Origin: Spirochaetes bacterium GWB1_27_13
GTDB lineage: Bacteria > Spirochaetota > GWE2-31-10 > MWDO01
Direction of reading: 5' to 3'
DNA length: 36,288 bases
Assembly (NCBI GenBank): GCA_001829125.1
Contig: MIAN01000086.1
Coordinates: 1-36,288, forward strand
Under the pieces are notes generated by a model. The model was not told the origin of the DNA. It made no database searches and worked only from the letters and a program-made list of their open reading frames with translations. Made by a program: the position numbers and the translations under genes. This document shows, in pieces, positions 1-8,508 of the stretch; position 1 is the first letter of the stretch, and each line of letters begins with the position of its first letter.

Positions 1-1
1 T

Positions 2-1018
2 TATATGCTTTGTGGAAATCATGATACTGCGTATTACGAAGATTATTTTGGTTTAAGAAACTACATTTTGTATAATGAAAATACACTTTTAATTTTTTTG
101 GATGATTCTAAAAGAAGTTTTGAGGAACAAACAATTGATTTTTTGTCTAAAGTTCTAAAAGATTATGATAGAGAAAATATTGTTTTGTTTTTTCATATAC
201 CACCGCCAAATACTATTGGAACAAATACTATAAATCAAACAGAATGGGAAAAAGTAGTCAAAGTAATTGAAAATTATAAAGTTCATATAAAATATATTAT
301 TTGTGGTCATGTACATTCTTATTATGAAGATTCTGTTGATGGAATAAAACTAATTGTAACTGGTGGAGGTGGTGCAAGAATAGAATATGTAAATGAAAAA
401 ATTGATAAACTGAAAGCACATCACCATATTGTAAAATTATATTATAATTCTGATAACATTCTATTACACGAACATATATCTTTACAGGATGTAATGTTTA
501 AAAAAGAATTATTAGACAACAAATTAAAAGAATATCTCGAAAAAGCATTAACAAACGAAGCAATTGCTCATGTAAAATATAAATTATTCGCATCTGATGC
601 AGAAGAAAAAGGATTTATTGGTTTGGCAAAAATGTTTAGAGCATTTGCAGACGCAGAGTTTTATCATGCAAGAAACCATTTTTATGTGCTAAATAAAATG
701 GAGTCTATTGAAAAAAACCTTAAAAATTCAAATGAAAATGAAACTTACGAAATAGATGTAATGTATAAAGATTTTCTTGAATATAGCCTATCTCAAAAAC
801 ATGGATTGGCATCTTATACTTTTTTTGATGCACTTGAAGCAGAAAAAATACATCAAAAATTAGTATGTGAAGCAATCGAATCTTTTAACAATAATAAAGA
901 TGTTGCTGATGACACATACTATACTTGTTCGTCTTGTGGACAAACATTTAAAGGAATAAAACCACAAAATTGTCATATATGTGGGGCACCTTCTGATAAA
1001 ATATTTGAAGTTAAATAA
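2..1018 (+). CDS. Metallophosphoesterase-rubrerythrin-rubredoxin fusion, 5' end missing
   Basis: The reading frame is open to the left edge, so the start lies outside the window; the ATG at 5 falls inside the conserved block ending GNHD and is internal. Visible residues 1-160 (numbered from that Met) are the C-terminal part of a calcineurin-like metallophosphoesterase: GNHD at 4-7, then FFHIPPP and CGHVHSY, which supply metal-binding His. Residues about 165-300 are a ferritin-like rubrerythrin domain, with NEAIAHVKY, an ADAEFYHARNH segment and EAEKIHQKL giving the expected diiron Glu/His ligands. Residues 303-337 are a rubredoxin-like knuckle with two CxxC pairs (CSSC, CHIC). Rubrerythrins reduce peroxide in anaerobes. 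The substrate of the phosphoesterase half is unknown, and the pairing suggests oxidative-stress control of a phosphodiester (inference). Domain calls are secure; the joint function is not. Confidence 0.88.
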   Translation, partial: YMLCGNHDTAYYEDYFGLRNYILYNENTLLIFLDDSKRSFEEQTIDFLSKVLKDYDRENIVLFFHIPPPNTIGTNTINQTEWEKVVKVIENYKVHIKYIICGHVHSYYEDSVDGIKLIVTGGGGARIEYVNEKIDKLKAHHHIVKLYYNSDNILLHEHISLQDVMFKKELLDNKLKEYLEKALTNEAIAHVKYKLFASDAEEKGFIGLAKMFRAFADAEFYHARNHFYVLNKMESIEKNLKNSNENETYEIDVMYKDFLEYSLSQKHGLASYTFFDALEAEKIHQKLVCEAIESFNNNKDVADDTYYTCSSCGQTFKGIKPQNCHICGAPSDKIFEVK

Positions 1019-1080
1019 TTTGTAGAAAAATTTTCTCATAAAAGTACAAAGAACAGATATAATATATAAAATTCAAATAA

Positions 1081-1106
1081 AAACACCAAAATTTGGTTTT
1101 TTATTC
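1081..1106 (+). terminator. Probable intrinsic terminator after the rubrerythrin fusion
   Basis: A short A-rich/CCAA arm pairs with TTGG plus a run of six T, giving a small stem with one mismatch followed directly by a T tract. It lies about 65 bases after the stop codon of the upstream gene. The stem is short, so it could be fortuitous in AT-rich DNA. Confidence 0.45.
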
Positions 1107-1144
1107 AATTATCACTGCAAATCGCAATTTTAATTCTCTTATCT

Positions 1145-1375
1145 TTTGAAACTGGCGATATTGTTGATCTTGTAATGTTTTCTGAGAAAAAAACAAATGA
1201 TGAAAAATTATCAAGATAGAAAAACTTGTTTTCTCTCACTCAATCATTACATGATTTTTCTGATATAAGCGAAGATGATATTAAAAAAGAAACTGAGGAT
1301 TATATAACACAGATTAATCAGATTGTCACGGATTGGCACAGATTAAAATTGTGTAATTACTTGAAATTAAAGTAA
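1145..1375 (+). pseudogene. Possible decayed small ORF with one in-frame stop
   Basis: One frame reads FETGDIVDLVMFSEKK, meets a TAG at 1217-1219, and continues in the same frame as SLTQSLHDFSDISEDDIKKE to a TAA at 1373-1375. The acidic, charged composition looks protein-like rather than like random AT-rich sequence, and part resembles a small antitoxin-type protein (weak impression only). There is no clear start or ribosome binding site, and the last third overlaps the dispersed repeat at 1303-1385. It may be a dead gene or chance. Confidence 0.25.
1234..1260 (+). repeat. Imperfect direct repeat, left copy flanking the HNH gene pair
   Basis: The segment begins TCTCACTCAATCATTACATG and continues into a T run. 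It matches 3140-3170 in the same orientation, with identical first 14 bases followed by small indels and substitutions. The two copies lie on either side of the minus-strand genes at 1462-2944. Confidence 0.5.
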
Positions 1376-1385
1376 TTAGATTTTA
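1303..1385 (+). repeat. Dispersed repeat, copy A
   Basis: About 80 bases match 35052-35125 in the same orientation. The first 27 bases are identical (starting TATAACACAGATTAATCAG). Copy A then carries nine extra bases, after which both copies share a run ending in TTAAAGTAATTAGATTT. Repeats built on ACACAGATTAATC units are common between genes in many bacterial genomes (from memory). Confidence 0.75.
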
Positions 1386-1461
1386 CGATATATGACAAAC
1401 CTAAAACAGTTCCGTATATATAAAAATTATAAAAATATTAGAGTTTGTATCAAGGAATATT

Positions 1462-2133
1462 TTAACTTTCCAATAAAGCTTTTATTACTGGTGGTATATA
1501 TGTTATTAATCCAGTAGCAATTAAACTCCCTGTTGCCCCTTCTAAAATATTTCTTATTGTATTAAGAGATTGCATTAAGAAAATCTTTTTTGGTTTTTTA
1601 GTGTCTAATAATGCTTTTATTGTCTCAATTTCATCTTTAACTATTTCTTTATTCGACTCATTAATTTCTTGAATTTCATTTATTTTTGATTCTAATTCGC
1701 TAATAAATTCATACAATGAATTAAAGTTTTCTTTATTATAATTTATTGTTTGTGTAGAATTAGATGTCGCTTGTTGTATTTGGGAGTTTTTTAAATCTCC
1801 AAAAACATTAATAGTAGCGTTTGTTTTATTGTTATTAGATAATTCTTTTGATAATTTAGTAAGCATATTTCTGCCATCAGGAGTCAATCCTCTATACTCC
1901 ATAATTTCCCATGATTGATTAAGTGAAACTATAATAAACTTATTTTTATCAAAATCATAGAATTTTTTTCTTAAATTATTTATATCATCGTTTGATATAT
2001 CAAAATAATCTCTTAATTTATCAATTAATTGTTTTTCATAAAAACTAAAATATTTTTTTTCTCCATCTTCAATTTTATTAAGAGCATCTAATAACTTATA
2101 ATCAAAATTATCATCATTAATACTAGATTTCAT
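1462..2133 (-). CDS. Hypothetical protein with C-terminal hydrophobic segment, paired with HNH gene
   Basis: I do not recognise a named family. The 223-residue protein has a charged N-terminal half (about 1-100) with a LTPDGRNMLTKLS stretch. A short segment NVFGDLKNSQIQQATS around 110-125 is of a kind I have seen in proteins next to defence genes (impression only). Residues about 140-185 are a probable coiled coil rich in Glu and Lys. The final 25 residues (GATGSLIATGLITYIPPVIK and following) are hydrophobic and could insert in a membrane. The start ATG has a strong GGAGGG site five bases upstream. It lies 31 bases downstream of the HNH gene on the same strand, so the two are probably co-transcribed. 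A membrane-acting effector or a TA-like partner is possible but unproven. Confidence 0.75.
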   Translation of the reverse strand: MKSSINDDNFDYKLLDALNKIEDGEKKYFSFYEKQLIDKLRDYFDISNDDINNLRKKFYDFDKNKFIIVSLNQSWEIMEYRGLTPDGRNMLTKLSKELSNNNKTNATINVFGDLKNSQIQQATSNSTQTINYNKENFNSLYEFISELESKINEIQEINESNKEIVKDEIETIKALLDTKKPKKIFLMQSLNTIRNILEGATGSLIATGLITYIPPVIKALLES

Positions 2134-2164
2134 CTATCCCTCCACTATTCTTTTAAAATAAATT

Positions 2165-2944
2165 TTATTTCATGTATTTTTCAGATTTAAGCCTATTTTC
2201 GTTTATTTCTTTTTTCGTTCGATAATCTCCTGGTAATAATAGGTGTGTAGGTAACACAGGTAATTTAAGGGATAAGGTAACAGTTTCATCATAACTGTAT
2301 CTCGAAAAATGTGTAATTTCAACTAATCTCTCGTCAGGTGCTTGTGAATTAAAAGTCATTGAATATCCAAAAGGAGGAAAATTTATTTCAGTACCAAATA
2401 TGCTTTGATTTGTTTCAATATTAAATATTCCATAAGAAGGAGAATTTCTAATATATCCTTCAATGTTATAATAAATAAAAAATCTATATTTTGGAGGTAA
2501 ATATTTCTTTTCTTTATTCAGTACAAAAAAAACTAAATCTTTGTATAATTGTCTAAATTTATTAGAATTAATTGAAAAAAACATAGTAATAATTTGTTTT
2601 AATATAGGTAATGGATTTATTTTATATAAATAAATCAAATTAGGGTTATTGTTACTCAATTCTAAAATTTTTTTTCCATTATCACAGAAATATTTAAAAT
2701 AATCACCATACCACTTACCTGTATTATTGTTACATTTTTCACAAAGAGTATATCCCCCTGCACCTCTTTGTTGAATTTTCGATTTTTTTAAATCATTTTT
2801 ATCTATATCAAATTTTACCTTATCCAATTTTATTATATTTACAGGTTTATCATTAAATGCACTTTTGGGTGGGATATGTTCAAATGATAATTTACCTTCA
2901 AAACCGCAAATATGACATATACCATATTTTTCATCTTCTAACAT
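2165..2944 (-). CDS. HNH-type endonuclease-like protein
   Basis: This 259-residue protein has the zinc-binding frame of an HNH family nuclease in its first 80 residues: CHIC (C10, C13), then FEHIPPKS with H23, then LCEKCNNNTGKWYG (C68, C71). EHIPPKS is the form seen in HNH proteins of mobile and defence loci. The rest (about 85-259) is unrecognised and may recognise a target. The start follows an AGAGGAG site with a four-base spacer. It is the first gene of a two-gene unit with the hydrophobic-tailed protein downstream, and the unit is flanked by direct repeats. Nuclease activity is inferred from the motif; whether it cuts foreign DNA is unknown. Confidence 0.8.
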   Translation of the reverse strand: MLEDEKYGICHICGFEGKLSFEHIPPKSAFNDKPVNIIKLDKVKFDIDKNDLKKSKIQQRGAGGYTLCEKCNNNTGKWYGDYFKYFCDNGKKILELSNNNPNLIYLYKINPLPILKQIITMFFSINSNKFRQLYKDLVFFVLNKEKKYLPPKYRFFIYYNIEGYIRNSPSYGIFNIETNQSIFGTEINFPPFGYSMTFNSQAPDERLVEITHFSRYSYDETVTLSLKLPVLPTHLLLPGDYRTKKEINENRLKSEKYMK

Positions 2945-3139
2945 AAGACTCCTCTTAGTAAGAATAATAGAACTAATTTCTAAAATTTTTTTACCATATT
3001 ATTTAAGAATACAAATTTATAATATTCTTTTCAGTTTTAGAAATTAAGTAAATCTTTCCCAATAGTCAACAAAAATTTAATATTTTTTTCTCCCCCAATC
3101 TTATAGTAAATTTAACGCTTTCTTCTCTTTTCGATTATA

Positions 3140-3170
3140 TCTCACTCAATCATTTACACGACTTTTTCAC
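3140..3170 (+). repeat. Imperfect direct repeat, right copy flanking the HNH gene pair
   Basis: Same-orientation partner of 1234-1260, starting TCTCACTCAATCATTTACAC. It lies just beyond the 3' end of the kinase gene and upstream of the HNH gene, so the HNH pair is bracketed by the two copies. Confidence 0.5.
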
Positions 3171-3201
3171 AGTCTCTCTCAAACAGATTTTCACAACTCA
3201 T

Positions 3202-6200
3202 TTATTTCATTCTAACAACTATCATAGTTATATCATCATCTGGTTTTTCTCCACACCAATCTAGTGCATTCTTTAATACTGTATTTTTTACTCCTTCTAT
3301 CCCATTTGAGGCTGAACTTTCTATACTCTTACAAAAATTATCCATTCCCCATAGATTACTCCTATTCCCAGGTTGTCTTGCCTCTATTATTCCATCTGTA
3401 TATAACACCATTATATCTCCACTTTCTAATGTTAACTCAAAATTCTTTGTTATTTCTCTAATATCTTCTTTTATTGACAAAAATAAACCTTCTGTCTTGT
3501 ATAACTCACACTTCCCATTCTTTGCTCTCCATACCACAATATCAAGGTGAGCACCTGCATAACTAAACTTTCCACCACCCATATATTTCAAAAAACTCAT
3601 TGTCATAAAATGACCTTCTTTTAACCTATTCCTTACATTTTCTGTTAGAATACTATTTACTTCTATTATAGCATCCTTTGGATTACTCACAACCCCACTC
3701 TTTACTACTGTATTAAATGATGTTTCTGCCATCATCATTATTAAACCAGGTGTTACCCCATGCCCAGACACATCTCCTATTGCAAACCATATATTCCCTT
3801 TTTTATCAGACACAATATCATAGTAATCACCACCAACCTCTTCTGCTGGTCTCATTATTGCAGTGATTTCCAAATCTTTATGTGTAGGAATTGGTGGAAC
3901 TAGACATGTTTGTATCTTTTGGGCTATTTCCATTTCTTTTTTCAATCTCTCTTGATCTTTTAAGTTCTCTATGAGTCTTGCATTCTCTATTGATATTGCG
4001 ATTTGAGTAGAAAGTACCTTTAGTAACTCTACCTTATCCTCTTTAAATGCTCCTATTGTTAGATTATTCTCAAGATAAATTATACCTACAAGATTTGCTT
4101 GCTTAATTATTGGTAAACATAGAATAGATTTTGAGTTATTCTTTGATATATATTCATCCTTTATAAATAGCCCCTCATTTGAAGCATCGTTTAAAACAAT
4201 TGGTTTTTGAGTCTTTGCTACATATCTAACTATTGCTGCTGACAAATCCTTAGACTCATCAATTGGGATAGAACGTAATACCTTGATTTCTTCTTTGTCT
4301 ACATCTCCTTCTGCTTCAATTAGATATTTATCATTATAGTATAGAGTTAAATAACCTTTTTGAGCACCTGCATTTTCTATTACTACCATGATTAGTTTCT
4401 CAAGTAGTTTCTTCATTTCTATTTCGCCAGTTAATGCTTGAGTTGATTTCATTACTGTATTTATATCCAAAAAAGATGTTGAGGTACTACCATCTGTGGA
4501 AGTTGGAGTTTTAATTGTTTCTTTTCTTGTTGTTGAGGTTGAAATAGTTGTACTTAAATCATAAGTTTCTTTTGCAGAAAGTTTTGTAAAGAAATCTGGA
4601 TATTTTTCTTCGAGTTGTTTAACTTTGGCTATTGCCCCCCATTTTTGGTAGCAATAGCGAGCTTCGATCATGTAGGTTTGAGCAATTTTGATTAAACCTT
4701 TGGAGAGGTAGTATTTGGCTGCACATTCGTTGGTTATGGCTTCTTCGTGGGTGAAGCCGTTTTTCTTGGCAAGTTCTATTGATTTATCATACAATAATAT
4801 CATAGATTCTCTATTTTTATTATTTATTCTTGCAAGTTCGGCTTTTAAAAGAAAAATTTTATTATCATATTCATTACTAAAAAAATCATTCAAAGGTTTA
4901 TAATGTTTAAGTGTTTTATTTACATATTTAATTATATATTTTCTATCTTTTTCAGTAGATGTTTCATATTTAAATATTAGAAATAGTGAAGCGTAAAATT
5001 TGTAAATATCTAATACGGATGTTCCTGGTATACCGTTATTTATAATTTTATCAATTTTAACAAATTCCATTAATTCTAGAACTGTAGCATTATCCATAAA
5101 AATAATATTATAAAGATAAATATTGTAAATGCAAGCTAGAGATGAATAATCATTTTGTAATATTATTCCTTCAAGATTAAATTTTTTATTAAAAAAGTCA
5201 AGATCATATCTTTTATCGATACTCTCAACCAAAGATAAAACAAAGTAGCGAATATTTTCAACCCATTTAACGCCATTCTCGTATTTACTTTTCTGTACAA
5301 TCTCATATTGATTATTAATAACTTTTATTAAATCATTCAAATTATATGACAATGATAATTTATAAAAATACTGAAGGAAAAATGCATAACAGATAAATAG
5401 CCCATCTCCACTTAATACTGTTAATTCACATGACTTTTCTATATATTTTAATGCTTCTTTAAGTGGAAAAAACCAACTACCAAACATATAGGCTTTGCCA
5501 GAATAAAAAGGAATATTTAATTTATCCGCTATTATAAATGCGTTTTCTGCAAGATACTTTGATATTTTATAATCTTTTTTTAATATCTTAAATAATAATG
5601 CACCTGCAACAATTGAATGAGAATCGACCTCACAATATCCATCCTTTATAGCGAGAAAAGGTCTTTGAACATTCGTATAAGCAGACAATAAAGAACCTGT
5701 AAAATAATAAATCATATTAGCTCTATATAATAATCGATGTAAATGAGCCATTTTATCGTTATCTTTTAATATTATCATTTTATCCAAATTTTTAAAAGGC
5801 TTCTTTTTTAACTCTTTATCCAACCTCATAAGCCCTTTTATTATAAAAAATAAAACAAAATTCTCATTTGGTATAAAAAAACCAATCTCTTTCAAAAGGT
5901 TTTCAAGTAACTTTCTTTCTGTCTTAAAATCAGATCGAATATGAAGTAAATCTAATTGTATATTATAAGTATTTAATTTATCATAAAAATTAGATGCATT
6001 TTTATATATTACTTCCGATATTATATCAAACTCATCATAGTTTTTTGAAAGAAATTCTATCTCTGCCCAACAATTATAATACTCAAGAGCTTTCTTATAA
6101 TCTATTTTCCAAATATTCTCAGGTAATATTGCAATACCTTTCCTTATAAAGTCAACACCAGCATCATATGCAAGAGATTTTGTTGCCTTCTTCCCCGCCA

Positions 6201-8139
6201 TCATATTAAGTTCAATAAGCCTCTTCTTCTCATCCTCATTCAAAAGTTCTTTTGCCTCATTTAGTTGGTTTACAATAATAAATACTTTCTCATCAAGTTC
6301 TTTGTCATCTTTTACTGACTTTAGTATCTCCATACCTATCTGGTAATGGTAATTTACTCTTTCTTTATCCTCTACTAGTTTATATGCAGCTTCTCTTACC
6401 CTGTCATGTACAAATTGATAGTTTTCTTCTACTTTTAGTACCATCCCCTCATTTACAGCTTTTATCATAAACTCTTCTATCTCTTCTCTTTTCTTACCAA
6501 CCATTCTTGATAATACACCATTATCAAACTTATTACCCACACATGATGCTATCTTTAATAATGTTAATAATCCAATATCCAACTTCTGAAGCTTATTACT
6601 TATTAACTCTACTACATTCCCTGTTATCTTTGCTCCCTGTATCTTTCCTATATCCCATTTCCACCCATTATCAAAATCAATTAGATCTTCATCATACAAA
6701 GTCTTCAAAAACTCTTGAATAAAGAAAGGATTTCCACCAGTCTTAGAACTTACTACATTAACTAGTTCTTTCACTCTTACCTTTTCTGTATAAAGTGACT
6801 CACAAAGCAATGTTGATATACTATCCTCTCCAAGTGGTGTTACATTTATTGTCTCCCAGATAAATCCTTCCTTCTTCATCTTCTCAAATGTTCCTGATAA
6901 CATATGACCTGCATCAACTTCATTGTCTCTATATGCCACAAGAAATAATAAATAATTTAATTCATTATCTGATAATATTACCTCAAATAATTTCAAACTC
7001 GCACTATCAGCCCACTGTAAATCATCTATAAATATAACAACTGGATGGTCTTTTGTTGTAAATACACGCACAAAGTTTTGAAATACCATATTAAATCTAT
7101 TTTGTGACTCCTGAGGAGGCAATACTTGAACTTCTACCTGTTTACCAATCACAAGTTCTAACTCTGGGATAACTTCTACTAATACTTGTCCATTTGTTCC
7201 TACCACCTTTAAAATAGATTCTTTCCATTTTGCTATTTTTTCCTCTGACTCTGTTATCAATTGCTTCACAAGTCCCTGAAATGCTTGTATCACTGCTGTA
7301 TATGGAATATTCCTCTTAAATTGGTCATATTTTCCACTGATAAAATATCCACGTTTCTCTACTATTGGTTTATGTATTTCATTTATCAATGCTGACTTCC
7401 CTATCCCTGACCCACCTGTAAACATTATTATCTCTTTACTGCCATCAGCTACCTTTCCAAACATCTCCATCAAATGAGTGATCTCTTTCTCTCTTCCATA
7501 CAACTTTTCGGGTATCTGAAATCTATCTGATATATCTTTTATACCTATTTCAAACTCTTCTATCTTCCCACTCTCTTTTAATTGATTGTAACAAGTTGTT
7601 AGGTCTTCTATTAGTCCATACGCTCCTTTGTATCTGTCCTCTGCATTCTTTGATAATAACTTCATTATGATTTGTGATAATACTTTTGGTATTTCTTGCT
7701 TTATCTCACTAGGGGATGTAGGTATTTTGGCTATATGAGAATGCACTAACTCCATTGGGTCTCTATTTTCAAATGGACGTTTACCTGTAGCCATTTCATA
7801 TAAGGTTACACCAAATGAATAAAAATCTGTCCTGTAATCAATTGACCTATTCATCCTACCAGTTTGTTCTGGTGAAATATATGCAAGAGTGCCTTCTAAA
7901 TGGTCGGGGTTTACTATTTCTTGAACTTCTTTTGTTAACCTCGTTGATATTGAAAAGTCAATTAATCTAACATCATTTGTATCCATATTTATTAGAATAT
8001 TATGAGGTTTTATATCTTTATGTATTATATGATTTTTATGTAATTCTCCTATTACTTTGGCACACTTTATGCCAATAGATAATACTGATTGTAAACTAAG
8101 ACTAGTTTTTGTCATAATATAATCGTGACTCACCTCCAA
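3202..8139 (-). CDS. Ser/Thr kinase C-lobe-AAA ATPase-GAF-SpoIIE phosphatase signalling protein (main part)
   Basis: This is the main part of a giant signalling protein. Residues 1-185 are a kinase C-lobe: HKDIKPHN at 40-47 (catalytic loop), DFS at 61-63 in place of DFG, ISPEQTGR near 88-95. Residues about 210-600 are a PknK-type AAA ATPase with Walker A GGSGIGKS at 242-249 and Walker B FIDDLQWAD near 368. A helical TPR-like middle follows. A GAF domain spans about 1240-1390. The C-terminus (about 1400-1645) is a SpoIIE/PP2C phosphatase with EVGGDYYDI near 1435, GDVSGHG near 1453 and DDDIT near 1635. This order is known in spirochaetes and cyanobacteria. The nominal TTG start at 8139 is an artefact: the kinase N-lobe is in another frame just upstream (8102-8395), so the gene is frameshifted. 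The likely role is stress sensing and sigma-factor partner switching, inferred from the PP2C domain. Confidence 0.9.
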   Translation of the reverse strand: MEVSHDYIMTKTSLSLQSVLSIGIKCAKVIGELHKNHIIHKDIKPHNILINMDTNDVRLIDFSISTRLTKEVQEIVNPDHLEGTLAYISPEQTGRMNRSIDYRTDFYSFGVTLYEMATGKRPFENRDPMELVHSHIAKIPTSPSEIKQEIPKVLSQIIMKLLSKNAEDRYKGAYGLIEDLTTCYNQLKESGKIEEFEIGIKDISDRFQIPEKLYGREKEITHLMEMFGKVADGSKEIIMFTGGSGIGKSALINEIHKPIVEKRGYFISGKYDQFKRNIPYTAVIQAFQGLVKQLITESEEKIAKWKESILKVVGTNGQVLVEVIPELELVIGKQVEVQVLPPQESQNRFNMVFQNFVRVFTTKDHPVVIFIDDLQWADSASLKLFEVILSDNELNYLLFLVAYRDNEVDAGHMLSGTFEKMKKEGFIWETINVTPLGEDSISTLLCESLYTEKVRVKELVNVVSSKTGGNPFFIQEFLKTLYDEDLIDFDNGWKWDIGKIQGAKITGNVVELISNKLQKLDIGLLTLLKIASCVGNKFDNGVLSRMVGKKREEIEEFMIKAVNEGMVLKVEENYQFVHDRVREAAYKLVEDKERVNYHYQIGMEILKSVKDDKELDEKVFIIVNQLNEAKELLNEDEKKRLIELNMMAGKKATKSLAYDAGVDFIRKGIAILPENIWKIDYKKALEYYNCWAEIEFLSKNYDEFDIISEVIYKNASNFYDKLNTYNIQLDLLHIRSDFKTERKLLENLLKEIGFFIPNENFVLFFIIKGLMRLDKELKKKPFKNLDKMIILKDNDKMAHLHRLLYRANMIYYFTGSLLSAYTNVQRPFLAIKDGYCEVDSHSIVAGALLFKILKKDYKISKYLAENAFIIADKLNIPFYSGKAYMFGSWFFPLKEALKYIEKSCELTVLSGDGLFICYAFFLQYFYKLSLSYNLNDLIKVINNQYEIVQKSKYENGVKWVENIRYFVLSLVESIDKRYDLDFFNKKFNLEGIILQNDYSSLACIYNIYLYNIIFMDNATVLELMEFVKIDKIINNGIPGTSVLDIYKFYASLFLIFKYETSTEKDRKYIIKYVNKTLKHYKPLNDFFSNEYDNKIFLLKAELARINNKNRESMILLYDKSIELAKKNGFTHEEAITNECAAKYYLSKGLIKIAQTYMIEARYCYQKWGAIAKVKQLEEKYPDFFTKLSAKETYDLSTTISTSTTRKETIKTPTSTDGSTSTSFLDINTVMKSTQALTGEIEMKKLLEKLIMVVIENAGAQKGYLTLYYNDKYLIEAEGDVDKEEIKVLRSIPIDESKDLSAAIVRYVAKTQKPIVLNDASNEGLFIKDEYISKNNSKSILCLPIIKQANLVGIIYLENNLTIGAFKEDKVELLKVLSTQIAISIENARLIENLKDQERLKKEMEIAQKIQTCLVPPIPTHKDLEITAIMRPAEEVGGDYYDIVSDKKGNIWFAIGDVSGHGVTPGLIMMMAETSFNTVVKSGVVSNPKDAIIEVNSILTENVRNRLKEGHFMTMSFLKYMGGGKFSYAGAHLDIVVWRAKNGKCELYKTEGLFLSIKEDIREITKNFELTLESGDIMVLYTDGIIEARQPGNRSNLWGMDNFCKSIESSASNGIEGVKNTVLKNALDWCGEKPDDDITMIVVRMK

Positions 8140-8395
8140 AATCTTCCATAATAATCGCTTTGGAGTTCCTGTAGTCTACTATCTCGTAGTTTTTTACAAC
8201 CCCTTCTATTTTCAAATCATTTAGAATATCAAACTCATACTGAAAACTTTTTAAATCTTCTGGCGTTGGGTATTCTTTATTAAGGATTTTAATGACAACT
8301 GATTTACCGTCTTTTTCATCAAGTCCTTTGTAAATAACAGAGTTTGATGATTTGTAAATCTCTGAAATTGTTTTGTAGTTGTTGATTTTAATCAT
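8102..8395 (-). CDS. Kinase N-lobe fragment, split by frameshift from the downstream ORF
   Basis: This 97-residue frame holds the missing N-terminal lobe of the kinase: SSNSVIYKG (glycine-loop region), VVIKIL with the ATP-anchoring Lys, an aC-helix region with Glu, and the hinge AIIMEDFGGES. It then hits a stop at 8102. The downstream frame resumes one base over as DYIMTKTSLSLQSVL, exactly where a kinase would continue after GGES. One extra base (or a skip of one base) near 8118-8125 joins the two into a normal kinase. I start it at the ATG at 8395, which has AAGGA eight bases upstream; in-frame starts further up lack a site. The shift is not in a homopolymer, so it may be a real mutation, a sequencing error or programmed +1 shifting near a CGA codon. 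Confidence 0.8.
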   Translation of the reverse strand: MIKINNYKTISEIYKSSNSVIYKGLDEKDGKSVVIKILNKEYPTPEDLKSFQYEFDILNDLKIEGVVKNYEIVDYRNSKAIIMEDFGGESRLYYDKN

Positions 8396-8464
8396 ACTCA
8401 CCATCCTTTTCATAAAATTTATTTTATTATAAAACTCATTTATCATATATTTATATTACAGACT

Positions 8465-8492
8465 ATTATATCTAATCATATTAGAATAACAA
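8465..8492 (-). promoter_or_regulatory. Sigma70-like promoter for the kinase gene
   Basis: On the minus strand TTGTTA (8487-8492) and a perfect TATAAT (8465-8470) are separated by 16 bases. The -10 box lies about 70 bases before the ATG at 8395 and just downstream of the preceding gene, so the kinase is probably transcribed on its own. Confidence 0.6.
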
Positions 8493-8508
8493 AGAAAGAT
8501 AAAAATAA

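Larger units (their letters stand above)
1019..1461. other. Gene-poor stretch with terminator, decayed ORF and dispersed repeat
   Basis: No intact gene is visible here. The stretch holds a terminator-like stem at 1081-1106, an interrupted frame at 1145-1375, one copy of an imperfect direct repeat at 1234-1260 (partner at 3140-3170) and a longer dispersed repeat at 1303-1385 (partner at 35052-35125). This looks like a site that has received and lost sequence. Confidence 0.6.

Noticed and set aside
3202-8139. TTG at 8139 as the true start of the kinase protein
   Set aside because: It would give a protein beginning in mid-kinase, while the N-lobe with the ATP-binding Lys is just upstream in the adjacent frame.
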